From Clostridiales bacterium (GTDB lineage: Bacteria > Bacillota > Clostridia > Oscillospirales > Oscillospiraceae), in the NCBI GenBank assembly GCA_021202515.1, contig JAJQCW010000057.1, positions 1 through 64,000 of the forward strand: DNA of 64,000 bases. Reading direction: 5' to 3'. Position numbers and translations under genes: made by a program. A model generated the notes under the pieces. The model was given only the letters and a program-made list of their open reading frames with translations. It did no database searches and was not told the origin of the DNA. Shown here in pieces: positions 34,582 to 44,071 of this stretch; within the stretch, counting starts at the first letter, position 1; each line of letters begins with the position of its first letter.

Positions 34582-35397
34582 ATGAATCAGAAAATCATCT
34601 TCCTCGACCTGGACGGCACCCTGCTCAACGACCGGAAGGAAATCACCCCCGGCAACCGCGCCGCCATTGACCGCGCCCTGGCCGCAGGGCATAAGGTGGT
34701 CATCGCCACGGGGCGGCCCCTGGTCAGCGCCATTCAGCAGGCGGAGAAGCTGTCTATGACGGCGCCGGGCTGCTACCTGATTGCCTACAACGGCGGTGTC
34801 CTCTACGACATGGGGCGGCGGGAGATCCTCTTTCAGGAGACCATCTCCCTGGACCTGGTGCGACAGGTCTTTGCCGAGGCCAACCGGCGGGGGCTGCACA
34901 TCCAGACCTACAATGACCGGGATGTGCTGATAGAACCCCGCTGCGACGGCTACGCCGTGCGCCGCTACTGCGACCTGATCCACATGGAGTACCAGGTCAT
35001 CCCCAGCGTGGAGGCGGTGACGGAGGAGCCGGTGAAAATGCTGCTCATCGACCTGGAGGACCGCGCCCCGCTGGAAGCCTTCCGGGACTGGGTCATCGAC
35101 TGGTCCGACGGCGTGCTGGACTCCTTTTTCTCCTCTCCCTACTATCTGGAGATCGTCCGCAAGGGGCTGAACAAGGGCAACGCCATCCGGCAGATGTGCG
35201 CCCTGCTGGACATCCCCATCGAAAACTCTTGCGCCGTGGGCGACGCGGACAACGACCTGCCCATGCTGCGGGCCGCCCATGTGGGGGCAGCCATGGCCAA
35301 CGCCACGGCGGAGGTCAAGGCCGCCGGGAACTACATCACCCAGCGGGACAACAACCACGACGGCGTGGCGGAAGTCATCGAACGCTTCCTGCTGTGA
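34582..35397 (+). CDS. Cof-type HAD-IIB family phosphatase
   Basis: A 271-residue haloacid-dehalogenase-fold phosphatase. Motif I LDLDGTLL is at residues 7-14, motif II ATGRP near 54, the motif III lysine in KGLNKGNAI near 195 and motif IV GDADNDLPML near 220. The cap domain lies between motifs II and III, as in Cof/YidA proteins that dephosphorylate sugar phosphates or cofactors such as FMN and PLP. The substrate is not predictable. It is followed 45 bp later by a histidine kinase gene on the same strand; no functional link is evident. Confidence 0.9.
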   Translation: MNQKIIFLDLDGTLLNDRKEITPGNRAAIDRALAAGHKVVIATGRPLVSAIQQAEKLSMTAPGCYLIAYNGGVLYDMGRREILFQETISLDLVRQVFAEANRRGLHIQTYNDRDVLIEPRCDGYAVRRYCDLIHMEYQVIPSVEAVTEEPVKMLLIDLEDRAPLEAFRDWVIDWSDGVLDSFFSSPYYLEIVRKGLNKGNAIRQMCALLDIPIENSCAVGDADNDLPMLRAAHVGAAMANATAEVKAAGNYITQRDNNHDGVAEVIERFLL

Positions 35398-35442
35398 CGC
35401 CGCCCCCTCAACCATTTTTTACGCGAAAGCTGGTGAACTCTC

Positions 35443-36930
35443 TTGGCCTCCTCTTCCAAACGCAGACCCAAACGGCGGTTTGAGCTGCCCTTCCTCTCCT
35501 GGACGAACCTGGAGCACCAGGGCCTGCGCCGCCGGTGGATGATCAACAGTCTGACCGCCGTGCTGCTGATCATGGTCATCATGGTGGTGGCGTTCGCCAT
35601 GCTGTACAGCAGCTATTGCTATTCCAGTATGCGCTCCGGCCTGGAGAACAAGGCCAAGTCCGCCAGCGACTTTTTCTCCAGCTATGCCACCGACGAGACC
35701 ACCTACCTGAGCATGGCCAACTACTACATCAGCGACTTTGACGACCGGGATACGCTGGAGCTGCAATTCATTAACACCCGCGGGCAGATCATCCTGTCCT
35801 CCTACGGCCTGACCGTGGGCGGCACCCCTGGCACCAGCGACATCGACAGCGCCATCACCAACCAGACCCTCTCCTACTGGGTGGGCCGAAACCCCGACAC
35901 CAACGAGCGCATTATGGCCGTCTCCTCCCCCATCATCCACAACGGAGAGGTGCGGGGGGTCATGCGGCTGGTGACAAGCCTCTCCGTGGCGGACCGGCAG
36001 ATCATCGTCATGGTTTTGCTGACCATGGCGGTGGCGGCGGTCATTTTGTGCCTGGTCTACCTTGTCAACATCTATTTTATCCGCTCCATCATCGAGCCGA
36101 TCTCCCGCATCACCGACACCACCCGTGCCATCGCAGAGGGCAGCTACGGCATCCAAATCGAAAAACATTACAACGATGAGATCGGTTCCCTCATCGACGC
36201 CATTAACAACATGTCCACCAAAATCAGCGAGACCGAGCGGATGAAATCGGAGTTTATTTCCTCCGTCTCCCACGAGCTGCGCACCCCCCTGACCGCCATC
36301 AACGGCTGGGGCGAGACCCTGCTCACCGGCGAGATGACCGATGAGGAGAGCGTCCGCAAGGGCCTCTCCATCATCGTCAGCGAGAGCAAACGCCTTTCCA
36401 AGATGGTGGAGGAACTGTTGGAGTTCTCCCGCATCGAGGACGGGCGGTTCACCCTGAACGTGGAGCCGGTGGACATCCAGGCGGAGTTCGAGGACGCGGT
36501 GTTCACCTACCGCCAGTTTTACCGAAAGCAAAACATCCGGCTGGAGTACACAGACCGGGCCGGAGAGCTGGACCCCATCCCCGGCGACCCGGAGCGGCTG
36601 CGCCAGGTGTTTTCCAACGTGCTGGACAACGCCGCCAAGCACGGCGGCGAGAACCAGCTCATCCAAACCGACCTGTCCGTTGACCCGGAGGAGGAGATGG
36701 TGGTCATCCGCATCCGGGACCACGGCCCCGGCGTGCCGGAAAAGGACCTGCCCCACGTCAAGGAGATGTTCTACAAAGGCTCCTCCAAGGTCCGGGGCAA
36801 TGGCATCGGCCTGGCCGTCTGCGACGAGATCATCACCCACCTGGGCGGTGCGCTGGACATCTCCAATGCGCCTGGCGGCGGCTGTATGGTGGAGATTCGG
36901 CTGCCCATGACATTGCCGGTGGCGCAGTGA
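35443..36930 (+). CDS. Sensor histidine kinase without adjacent response regulator
   Basis: A 495-residue membrane sensor kinase. Helix 1 (about residues 32-55), an extracytoplasmic sensor region of about 130 residues, helix 2 (about 187-210), a HAMP segment, then the H-box SHELRTPL near residue 280. The N-box DNAAKHG and the G-box regions DHGPGVP and GNGIGLAV follow. It should autophosphorylate on the H-box histidine and pass phosphate to a response regulator, but no such gene is adjacent. The annotated start is TTG with a weak GGTGA upstream and is uncertain. A family B element follows the stop. Confidence 0.9.
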   Translation: MASSSKRRPKRRFELPFLSWTNLEHQGLRRRWMINSLTAVLLIMVIMVVAFAMLYSSYCYSSMRSGLENKAKSASDFFSSYATDETTYLSMANYYISDFDDRDTLELQFINTRGQIILSSYGLTVGGTPGTSDIDSAITNQTLSYWVGRNPDTNERIMAVSSPIIHNGEVRGVMRLVTSLSVADRQIIVMVLLTMAVAAVILCLVYLVNIYFIRSIIEPISRITDTTRAIAEGSYGIQIEKHYNDEIGSLIDAINNMSTKISETERMKSEFISSVSHELRTPLTAINGWGETLLTGEMTDEESVRKGLSIIVSESKRLSKMVEELLEFSRIEDGRFTLNVEPVDIQAEFEDAVFTYRQFYRKQNIRLEYTDRAGELDPIPGDPERLRQVFSNVLDNAAKHGGENQLIQTDLSVDPEEEMVVIRIRDHGPGVPEKDLPHVKEMFYKGSSKVRGNGIGLAVCDEIITHLGGALDISNAPGGGCMVEIRLPMTLPVAQ

Positions 36931-36931
36931 G

Positions 36932-37180
36932 TTTGACACATTGGTTATCCCCTTTGTTCAGTCATATGCCAGAAACCCCTCCTCCACCGCCTAAAGGCGG
37001 CGGCCCTCCTCCGCCGTCAAGCGGCACTTCCGCTTCGCTCCCTGCCCTTTCAGGGGAGGCAAGGGGGATAGTGCTTGTCGCTTGGTACCGGTTTTGTTCG
37101 ACAGATACATAATTTTTAGTAAAAATCGTTATTTCTAACCACTAGCCACTGAAAAAGGCTGATTTAAGGTGTCAACTAGA
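36932..37180. mobile_element. Family B element, degenerate ends
   Basis: Runs from TTGACACATTGGTTATCCCC to GGCTGATTTAAGGTGTCAAC; the ends share inverted TTGACAC/GTGTCAA. The interior has CACCGCCTAAAGGCGGCGG, CCGTCAAGCGGCACTTCCGC, TTCGCTCCCTGCCCTTTCAG and AGTGCTTGTCGCTTGGTACC. No gene is seen in this 320-bp gap beyond the promoter at its right edge. Confidence 0.65.
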
Positions 37181-37195
37181 TTTACCAATTCCCTC

Positions 37196-37224
37196 TTGCA
37201 TATAGAACGAATGTTTGATATACT
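37196..37224 (+). promoter_or_regulatory. Promoter of the yqhQ-prmC unit
   Basis: TTGCAT (37196-37201), 17 bp, TATACT (37219-37224). Confidence 0.75.
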
Positions 37225-37252
37225 ATCTCATTGGTAAGGAGCGCTTCCAACC

Positions 37253-38212
37253 ATGCAAAAGCAAAGCAATTCCCCTTCCGACAGCAGCTTCCGCACCTCC
37301 ATCGGCGGGCAGGCCCTCATCGAGGGCATCCTCATGCGCGGCCCCCACAAGCAGGCCATCGTCGTCCGCCGCCCGGACGGAGAAATGGAGGTCAAAGAGG
37401 AACCTCTCAAACTCATCAAAGACCGACACCCCATTTTGGGGGTCCCCTTCATCCGCGGCACCGTGAACTTTCTGGACTCTATGGTCAAGGGCGTCCAGGC
37501 GCTGATGTTCTCCGCCGAGTTCTACCCGGAGGAAGAGGAAGAAGAACCCTCCAAGTTCGAACTCTGGCTGGAGAAGCACCTGGGCACCGACGCCTTCAAC
37601 CAGGCCATCATCTACCTGGCGGTGGTGCTGGGCGTGGGCTTCTCCGTGGTGCTGTTCATCCTGCTGCCGGCCCTGGTGTTCGGTCTGCTGCAAAACGTCA
37701 TCCCCAGCTTTTTCATCCGCAACCTGCTGGAGGGGGCCACCCGTATCGTCATCTTTTTCATTTATCTCATTCTCTGCTCCAAACAGCAGGACATGAAGCG
37801 GGTGTTCGCCTACCACGGCGCGGAACACAAGACCATCTTCTGTTATGAGCGGCGACTGCCCCTGACGGTGGAGAACGTGCGGGATATGCCCCGGCACCAT
37901 CCCCGCTGCGGCACCAGCTTCCTGTTTGTGGTCATGGTCATCGCCATTCTGATTTTCTCGGTGGTACAGGTGGAGAACGTGGTGCTCCAACTGGTCATCA
38001 AATTGCTGCTGCTGCCGGTGGTGGTGGGCATCACCTACGAGATCAACCGCTGGATGGGCCGACACGACAACCTGCTCTCCCGCGTTTGCACCGCGCCGGG
38101 GCTTTGGATGCAGAATTTCACCACCAACGAGCCGGACGACAGCATGATCGAGTGCGCCATTGAAGCGCTGAAACGGGTCATCCCGGAAGAGGACGGCGCG
38201 GACGCCTGGTAA
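37253..38212 (+). CDS. DUF1385 membrane protein (YqhQ-like)
   Basis: A 319-residue membrane protein. The N-terminal signature GGQALIEGILMRGP is diagnostic of DUF1385/YqhQ, and a conserved AYHGAEHKTIFCYE motif lies near residue 185. Membrane helices flank it. A charged EEEEEE run occurs near residue 87. The biochemical function is unknown. It lies 22 bp upstream of prmC, an arrangement also common in other Firmicutes, which supports the call. It has its own consensus promoter. Confidence 0.9.
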   Translation: MQKQSNSPSDSSFRTSIGGQALIEGILMRGPHKQAIVVRRPDGEMEVKEEPLKLIKDRHPILGVPFIRGTVNFLDSMVKGVQALMFSAEFYPEEEEEEPSKFELWLEKHLGTDAFNQAIIYLAVVLGVGFSVVLFILLPALVFGLLQNVIPSFFIRNLLEGATRIVIFFIYLILCSKQQDMKRVFAYHGAEHKTIFCYERRLPLTVENVRDMPRHHPRCGTSFLFVVMVIAILIFSVVQVENVVLQLVIKLLLLPVVVGITYEINRWMGRHDNLLSRVCTAPGLWMQNFTTNEPDDSMIECAIEALKRVIPEEDGADAW

Positions 38213-38234
38213 GAGCAGGAGAGGAGGGGACGCT

Positions 38235-39095
38235 ATGGCAAAAATCTACAACACCATCTATATGGACATCCGCCAGCGGCTGCGCAAAGCCGGGGTGGAG
38301 GAGGCCCAGTTGGAGGCGCGGGAACTGATTTGCTGTGCCACTGGCAAGAGCCGGGAGGAGTTTTACCGCTGTATGCAGCTCTACGCCACCACGGAGACCG
38401 AGGCGGCCATTGAGGTTCTGGTCCGGCGGCGGCTGTCCGGCGAACCCCTGGCCTACATCCTGGGCCACTGGGACTTCTATGGCCTGGACCTGCTGGTGAA
38501 CAGCAGCGTTCTCATCCCCCGGCCTGACACGGAGCGGGTGGCGGAGCGGGCCATCGAAATTGCCAGAGGCTCCGGCGAACACGCCAGAGTGTTGGACCTC
38601 TGCTGCGGCACCGGCTGCATTGGGCTGGCGGTGGCCAAACACGCCCCCAACTGCCGGGTAGTGCTGGCCGACCTCTCCGAAGAGGCCCTGGCCGTGGCCC
38701 GGAAGAATATGGTGCGCACCGGCCTCAGCGGGCAGATCACCACCTTCCGCGCCGACGCGTTGGAGCGTCCCCCGGAGCTGATTTGGGATTTCAACCTGAT
38801 CGTCTGCAACCCCCCTTACGTCCGCTCCGGCGACATGGCCGGGCTGGACCCCTCTGTTCGGGACTTTGAACCCGCCCTGGCCCTGGACGGTGGCCCTGAC
38901 GGGCTGGAATTTTACCGCCGGGTGGCGGCGAATTGGCGCAAGGCCATGCGCTCCACCTGCATCCTGCTCTTTGAGGTGGGGGACGACCAGGCCGACGACG
39001 TGGAACACGTCCTGGCCGTCAATGGCTACCGCAACCTCCGCCGCCACAAGGACGCCTTCGGCCACTGGCGGACGGTCGAGGGGTCGGTCATGTGA
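38235..39095 (+). CDS. prmC: Peptide chain release factor N5-glutamine methyltransferase
   Basis: A 286-residue SAM-dependent enzyme that methylates the Gln of the GGQ motif in release factors RF1 and RF2, aiding termination. The N-terminal helical substrate domain is followed by the Rossmann domain with LDLCCGTGCIGLAVA near residue 118 and the active-site NPPYV near 194. The segment RPDTE precedes the methyltransferase core. It probably forms a two-gene unit with yqhQ. prfA, its frequent neighbour, is not seen here. A family B element follows the stop. Confidence 0.92.
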   Translation: MAKIYNTIYMDIRQRLRKAGVEEAQLEARELICCATGKSREEFYRCMQLYATTETEAAIEVLVRRRLSGEPLAYILGHWDFYGLDLLVNSSVLIPRPDTERVAERAIEIARGSGEHARVLDLCCGTGCIGLAVAKHAPNCRVVLADLSEEALAVARKNMVRTGLSGQITTFRADALERPPELIWDFNLIVCNPPYVRSGDMAGLDPSVRDFEPALALDGGPDGLEFYRRVAANWRKAMRSTCILLFEVGDDQADDVEHVLAVNGYRNLRRHKDAFGHWRTVEGSVM

Positions 39096-39098
39096 GCA

Positions 39099-39260
39099 AA
39101 ACCCCTCCGCCGTCAAGCGGCACTTCCGGGGCTTTGCCCCTCCCTGCGCCACCGCCTAAAGGCGGCGGTCCTCCTCCGCCGTCAAGCGGCACTTCCGGGG
39201 CTTTGCCCCTCCCTGCCCTTTCAGGGGAGGCAAGAGGGAGAGTGCTTGTTTTTGGCAACT
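39099..39260. repeat. Family B repeat, internally duplicated
   Basis: The unit CCGTCAAGCGGCACTTCCGG-GGCTTTGCCCCTCCCTG occurs twice (about 39109-39150 and 39178-39220), separated by CACCGCCTAAAGGCGGCGG. CCCTTTCAGGGGAGGCAAG and AGTGCTTGTTT follow. Confidence 0.75.
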
Positions 39261-39341
39261 TCTTTCTCAACAAGCACAGTTCTTTACAAATGGTTGTTTC
39301 CAACTGCCACTCATAAACTCTTGTGACGCAAGGAGGTCAAA

Positions 39342-39920
39342 ATGGTACGCTGCACCAGTGAGCGCGGCCCGGAGGAACAGGCTCTGTTGCAGGAGCTGGC
39401 CCTCCAGGAGGTTTTTGCCGCCCGTCAAAAATCCCGGCGCAAGGGTTCCTCTGTCCTGCGCTGGGTTCTCCCCGTCCTCTGCGCTGTGGTTGCCGGGTTC
39501 TGTGTTTGGTATGGGCAGCGGATGCGCAGTTTTGGCCGTACCCAGATGTCCAATGCCTTTTTTGCCTTTTGCGCAGTCTATGTGGTGCTGGCGGTCTGGG
39601 CGCTGCCCCCTGTGCGGGACGCTCTGACCAAAGCGGGCACTCGCATTGCCCTGCGGCGGCAGCTTCGGAGCAGCCCCATGGCGTACGACGGCCCCATCGA
39701 GTACCGCTTTGACGCGGCGGGGGTGGAAACCGTCTCCGCCCACAGCCAGACGACCAACGACTGGAGCGTTTACCGCTGCTGGGGGGAGCAGGGGCATTAT
39801 CTTTACCTGCGGATGCCCACCGGCGGAGTGTCGGTGTTGGTGGACCGGGCGCGGCTCTCCCCGGAGGAAGAGGCGGAGTTGCTGGGGCTGCTGGCGGCGC
39901 TGCCGAAGGAAGAAATGTGA
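39342..39920 (+). CDS. YcxB-like membrane protein
   Basis: A 192-residue protein with two membrane helices (about residues 41-60 and 70-90) and a C-terminal beta domain. IEYRFDAAGVETV, a WSVYRCW segment and VSVLVDRARLSPEEEAEL give the usual YcxB pattern. Layout and size match the protein at 17355-17912, making them likely paralogues. Function is unknown. AAGGAGG lies before the ATG. It is flanked by repeats on both sides. Confidence 0.65.
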   Translation: MVRCTSERGPEEQALLQELALQEVFAARQKSRRKGSSVLRWVLPVLCAVVAGFCVWYGQRMRSFGRTQMSNAFFAFCAVYVVLAVWALPPVRDALTKAGTRIALRRQLRSSPMAYDGPIEYRFDAAGVETVSAHSQTTNDWSVYRCWGEQGHYLYLRMPTGGVSVLVDRARLSPEEEAELLGLLAALPKEEM

Positions 39921-39963
39921 CTGGTTAGCTCCATCAGCTTGCTCTGGATTGTTCCCTCACGCC

Positions 39964-40033
39964 TGTAGGGGCGGCCCTTGGCCGCCCGCAGGAACCGCCT
40001 GCTTATCTTGGGCGGCCAAGGGCCGCCCCTACA
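39964..40033. repeat. Family C hairpin repeat
   Basis: TGTAGGGGCGGCCCTTGGCC opens and GGCCAAGGGCCGCCCCTACA closes, a perfect 20-bp inverted repeat around a 30-bp centre with CCGCAGGAACCGCC. Confidence 0.85.
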
Positions 40034-40099
40034 CATAAAACAGCAAAAGAAAAATCAAAGTTTTATTCTATACACCGGTTCAGGAAAGGTAGAACACTT

Positions 40100-41296
40100 A
40101 TGGCTGCAAAGAAATCCTCCAATTCCTCAGTGAAGGTCGTCCCGCCCTCTGACAAGAGCAAGGCGCTGGAGACCGCCATCTCCCAAATCGAGCGGGCTTA
40201 CGGCAAAGGCTCCATCATGCGCATGGGGGACAACGCCTCCATCCAGGTGGAGGCCATTCCCACAGGCTCCCTGGGGCTGGACCTGGCTCTGGGCATCGGC
40301 GGCGTCCCCCGCGGGCGCATCGTGGAAATCTACGGGCCGGAGTCCTCCGGTAAGACCACTTTGGCCCTGCACATCGTGGCCCAGGCCCAGAAGCTGGGCG
40401 GCGAGGTGGCCTATATCGACGCGGAACACGCCATGGACCCCAGCTATGCCCGCGCCCTGGGCGTGGACATCGACTCCATGCTCATCTCCCAGCCGGACAC
40501 CGGCGAGCAGGGGCTCGAAATCTGCGAGCAGTTGGTGCGCTCCGGCGCGCTGGACGTGGTAGTCGTGGACTCCGTGGCGGCGTTGGTGCCCCGCGCTGAA
40601 ATCGAGGGCGAGATGGGCGACAGCTTCGTGGGCCTCCAGGCCCGGCTGATGAGCCAGGCCCTGCGGAAGCTGGCCGGCTGCATCTCCAAGACCAACTGCG
40701 TGGTCATCTTCATCAACCAGCTCCGGGAAAAAATCGGCGTCATGTATGGCAACCCGGAGACCACTACCGGCGGCCGGGCGCTGAAATTCTACGCCTCCGT
40801 CCGCATCGACATCCGCCGTATCCAGTCCCTGAAGGTGGGCGGCGAGGTCGTCGGCAACCACACCCGCGCCAAGGTGGTCAAAAACAAAGTCGCGCCCCCC
40901 TTCCGGGAGGCGGAGTTCGACATCATGTACGGCGAGGGCATCTCCCAGATGGGCGAGCTGGTGGACCTGGGCGTGCAGTTGGGACTGGTGGAGAAGTCCG
41001 GCAGTTGGTTCTCCATGGGGGAGACCCGTTTGGGCCAGGGCCGGGACAGCGCCAAGCTCTACTTCCAAGAGCACCCGGACGAGGCCGCCAAGCTGGACGC
41101 GGCCATTCGCGCCAATTCCTACAAGCTGCTCAGCCGTCAGGGGCTGGCTGCCGCCAGAGCCGCAGGCCGCGCCCCCGTGGAGGAGACAGCGGCAGCTCCC
41201 GCCGAGCCTGCGCCTGCTCCCGCCCCCAGGGACATGGACGACTTCGACAAGCTGATGAACGGGCTGGACATCTCCGCCGAGGACTTTGAGGGCTGA
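40100..41296 (+). CDS. recA: Recombinase RecA
   Basis: A 398-residue DNA strand-exchange ATPase of homologous recombination and the SOS response. The Walker A GPESSGKT is at residues 79-86, Walker [11 protein letters not shown] near 160, loop L1 region [10 protein letters not shown] and the loop L2 start [25 protein letters not shown] near 215. The C-terminus is alanine/proline-rich and acidic, longer than in Bacillus. The stop overlaps recX by one base. No Bacillus-type SOS box (CGAAC...GTTCG) was seen in the 70 bp between the family C hairpin and the ATG. Confidence 0.98.
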   Translation: MAAKKSSNSSVKVVPPSDKSKALETAISQIERAYGKGSIMRMGDNASIQVEAIPTGSLGLDLALGIGGVPRGRIVEIYGPESSGKTTLALHIVAQAQKLGGEVAYIDAEHAMDPSYARALGVDIDSMLISQPDTGEQGLEICEQLVRSGALDVVVVDSVAALVPRAEIEGEMGDSFVGLQARLMSQALRKLAGCISKTNCVVIFINQLREKIGVMYGNPETTTGGRALKFYASVRIDIRRIQSLKVGGEVVGNHTRAKVVKNKVAPPFREAEFDIMYGEGISQMGELVDLGVQLGLVEKSGSWFSMGETRLGQGRDSAKLYFQEHPDEAAKLDAAIRANSYKLLSRQGLAAARAAGRAPVEETAAAPAEPAPAPAPRDMDDFDKLMNGLDISAEDFEG

Positions 41297-41910
41297 TGCC
41301 TAGAATCATACGGCTGGAAGCCTCCAAGCACGTCAGGGGTCGGGTGCTGGTCTTTTTCCAGGACAGAGAACTGGTCAAACTCACCGAGGACGAGGTGCTG
41401 CTCCGGGGCCTTTTTGCCGGGCAGGAGCTTTCCGAAGAGGAATACGCCGCCCTGGTGCAGGATGGCAGGCTGTCCTCTGCTAAAACTGCCGCCGCCCGGC
41501 TCTGCTCCAGCAAGCTGCTCTCCCGGGGGGAGCTGCTGCAAAAGCTCCGGGACAAGGGGGAGGACCCCGCCTGTGCGCAGCAGGCGGCGGACTGGCTGGA
41601 AGAGCTGGGGGTGCTGGACGACAGCCGCTATGCCGCCTCCGTCGCCCGGCATTACGCCGCCCGGGGCTACGGGCGCAAAAAGCTGGAGCAGGAGTTTTTT
41701 CGCCGGAAAATCCCCCGTGAACTCTGGCCCCAGGCCCTGGAGGAGCTGCCCGACAGCGCCGGGACCATCGACCGTTTGATTGCCCAGCGGCTCGCTGACC
41801 CTTCCGACCCCAAAGAGGTAAACCGGGTGCAGAACTTCCTGCTCCGCCGGGGGTTTTCCTGGGGAGAGGTCAGAGAGGGGCTGGAGCGGTATCTGGCGGA
41901 ACAGGGGTAA
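41296..41910 (+). CDS. recX: Regulatory protein RecX
   Basis: A 204-residue helical-repeat protein that binds the RecA filament and modulates its activity. Tandem three-helix repeats are visible: LLSRGELLQKLRDKGED, LGVLDDSRYAASVARHYAARG and GFSWGEVREGLERYL. The ATG overlaps the recA stop by one base (TGATG), so it is translationally coupled. The N-terminal ~55 residues are beta-rich, as in Gram-positive RecX proteins. Confidence 0.9.
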   Translation: MPRIIRLEASKHVRGRVLVFFQDRELVKLTEDEVLLRGLFAGQELSEEEYAALVQDGRLSSAKTAAARLCSSKLLSRGELLQKLRDKGEDPACAQQAADWLEELGVLDDSRYAASVARHYAARGYGRKKLEQEFFRRKIPRELWPQALEELPDSAGTIDRLIAQRLADPSDPKEVNRVQNFLLRRGFSWGEVREGLERYLAEQG

Positions 41911-41941
41911 GACCCCTGTGTTAAGAATAAATCTTGCTTGT

Positions 41942-42052
41942 CTGGTATCTGACCACCCCTCTTGCCTCCCCTGAAAGGGCAGGGAGGGGCAAAGCCCCGG
42001 AAGTGCCGCTTGACGGCGGAGGAGGGCCGCCGCCTTTAGGCGGTGGCGGATG
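41942..42052. repeat. Family B repeat (partial)
   Basis: CCACCCCTCTTGCCTCCCC, GGGAGGGGCAAAGCCCCGG, AAGTGCCGCTTGACGGCGG and GCCGCCTTTAGGCGGTGGCGG: the reverse orientation of the copy at 39099-39260. Confidence 0.75.
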
Positions 42053-42130
42053 GGTTTCCCGCTGGAATCACTGACAACGTTGATTCACACGAATCCCCAA
42101 ATCAATTTCCATCCCAAAAGAGGAATCCAC

Positions 42131-43471
42131 ATGAACCACTACAAAATCGCCTTCATCTCCCTGGGCTGCGACAAAAACCGGGTGAACCTGGAACAGATGA
42201 TGAGCCTGGTGCAGGACGCGGGCCACACAATCGTCTCCCAGCCGGAGGGGGCGGACGTCTGCGTCATCAACACCTGCGGCTTCATCGACGCCGCCAAGGA
42301 GGAGGGCATTGCCAACATTTTGGCTATGGCCCACCTGAAAGAAGAAGGTTCCCTGACCAAAATTCTGGTCACCGGCTGCCTGAGCCAGCGCTATCGGGAG
42401 GAAATCAAGGAATCCCTCCCGGAGGTGGACGGTATCCTCGGCACCGGCAGCTACACCGACATCGTCGCCGCCATCGAGGACGTAATGGGGGAGCGCTTTC
42501 CCGAATACTACGGGGACATCAACCACACCGACGACGAGGGCCTGCGGGTGCTGACCACCGAGCCGTATTTCGCCTATCTCAAGGTGGCGGAGGGCTGCAA
42601 CAACAACTGCGCCTTCTGCGCCATCCCCCGCATCCGGGGCCGCTACCGCAGCCGCCCCATGGAAAACCTGCTGGCGGAGGCCCGGTATCTCTCCGAGCAG
42701 GGGGTGCAGGAGCTGATTTTGATCGCGCAGGACGTGACCCGCTACGGCACCGACCTGTACCACACCCACAAGCTGCCCGACCTGCTGCGGGAGCTGTGCA
42801 AACTGGACTTCCACTGGATACGGCTCCACTACCTCTACCCCAACGACCTGACCGACGAAATGCTGGAGGTCATCGCCACGGAGCCGAAAATCGTCCACTA
42901 TTTGGACATCCCCCTCCAGCACTGCAACGACGAGCTGCTCTCCGTTATGCACCGGCGGGGCACCAAGGCGGAAATCATCAACTTGCTGGATAAAATTCGA
43001 CAAAAAATACCGGATGTAGTCTTTCGGACCTCCCTCATCACCGGTCTCCCCGGCGAGGACGAGGAAAAATTCGACGAGCTGTGTGACTTCCTCCGTGAGC
43101 AGAAGTTGGTGCGGGCGGGAGTGTTCCAGTTCTCCCCGGAGGAGGGGACTCGCGCCGCCACCATGCCAAATCAGGTGGAGCCGGAGGTGGCCGCCCGGCG
43201 GCTGGAGCTGCTGGTGGACCTCCAGAGCGACGTGATGGACGAATACAACGAATCCCGCCTGGGCGAGACGGTAGAGGTGCTGGTGGAGGGCTTCGATGAG
43301 GAAATGGGCTGCTGGCGGGGCCGCACCTACGCCGACGCCCCGGACATCGACGGCCACGTCTACTTCACCGCCGCGGGAGAAATTCCCGCCGGCAGCTTCG
43401 TCCCCGTCCTGTTGACGGACACGGTGGATGGTGATATGATGGGGGAAATCCAAGACGACGCTGAGGAGTAA
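42131..43471 (+). CDS. rimO: Ribosomal protein S12 methylthiotransferase RimO
   Basis: A 446-residue radical-SAM enzyme that adds a methylthio group to the conserved Asp of ribosomal protein S12. The N-terminal UPF0004 domain has three cluster cysteines (LGCDKNRVN, INTCGF, TGCLSQRY). The radical-SAM motif CNNNCAFCAIPRIRGRYRSR is near residue 157, and a TRAM domain forms the C-terminal ~70 residues. The ATG at 42131 has GAGGA 6 nt upstream, and the longer open frame begins inside the family B repeat, so 42131 is preferred. pgsA follows after 68 bp, a common pairing. Confidence 0.95.
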   Translation: MNHYKIAFISLGCDKNRVNLEQMMSLVQDAGHTIVSQPEGADVCVINTCGFIDAAKEEGIANILAMAHLKEEGSLTKILVTGCLSQRYREEIKESLPEVDGILGTGSYTDIVAAIEDVMGERFPEYYGDINHTDDEGLRVLTTEPYFAYLKVAEGCNNNCAFCAIPRIRGRYRSRPMENLLAEARYLSEQGVQELILIAQDVTRYGTDLYHTHKLPDLLRELCKLDFHWIRLHYLYPNDLTDEMLEVIATEPKIVHYLDIPLQHCNDELLSVMHRRGTKAEIINLLDKIRQKIPDVVFRTSLITGLPGEDEEKFDELCDFLREQKLVRAGVFQFSPEEGTRAATMPNQVEPEVAARRLELLVDLQSDVMDEYNESRLGETVEVLVEGFDEEMGCWRGRTYADAPDIDGHVYFTAAGEIPAGSFVPVLLTDTVDGDMMGEIQDDAEE

Positions 43472-43539
43472 GCCCCAAGTGCTGCCGCCCCACCCTTTCC
43501 CCGCGCAATGCCGGAACCGTTCTTTAGGAGAGTTGAAAT

Positions 43540-44067
43540 ATGAACACTGCTAACAAAATCACAATGGTTCGGGTCGTTCTGATCCCTGTTTTTCTCGTCG
43601 TCCTCTATTTGGACTTTCCCTATCACATCTGGGTGGGGCTGGCCGTCTTTCTCATCGCCAGCCTCAGCGACTTTCTGGACGGCTATATCGCCCGCTCCCG
43701 GAACATGATCACCGACTTCGGCAAGTTCATGGACCCCATCGCGGACAAGATGCTGGTCACCTCCGCCATGTGTATGTTCGTGGCCTGGGGCCGGATGGAG
43801 GCGTGGATGCTGCTGGTGGTGCTGACGCGGGAGTTCGCCGTCTCCGCCATGCGGCTGGTGGCGGCCAGCGAGGGCAAGGTCATTGCCGCCGCCTGGTCCG
43901 GCAAGGTGAAAACCGCCTCCACCATGGTCTGCATCATCCTGATGCTGGCGGTGTCCATCCCCGTGCTGGATACCCTTTGCTGCTGGGTCATCGTGGTGAC
44001 CACGGTATATTCCGGCGTGGAATACTTCGTCAAGAACAAGGATGTCATCAATTGGGCGGATATGTGA
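43540..44067 (+). CDS. pgsA: CDP-diacylglycerol--glycerol-3-phosphate 3-phosphatidyltransferase
   Basis: A 175-residue membrane enzyme making phosphatidylglycerol phosphate, the first committed step to phosphatidylglycerol and cardiolipin. The CDP-alcohol phosphotransferase motif is present as DFLDGYIARSRN and continues TDFGKFMDPIADK, supplying the metal-binding aspartates. About five membrane helices are predicted. AGGAG lies before the ATG. It follows rimO and is followed, probably in the same transcript, by a small exported protein gene. Confidence 0.95.
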   Translation: MNTANKITMVRVVLIPVFLVVLYLDFPYHIWVGLAVFLIASLSDFLDGYIARSRNMITDFGKFMDPIADKMLVTSAMCMFVAWGRMEAWMLLVVLTREFAVSAMRLVAASEGKVIAAAWSGKVKTASTMVCIILMLAVSIPVLDTLCCWVIVVTTVYSGVEYFVKNKDVINWADM

Positions 44068-44071
44068 CGCC

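Noticed and set aside
39099..39260. Possible CRISPR array because of repeated CGGCACTTCCGG units
   Set aside because: Only two units, palindromic and variable, with no unique spacers of constant length; they belong to family B.
40034..40099. Possible SOS box upstream of recA
   Set aside because: No CGAAC...GTTCG-type site could be read in this interval.
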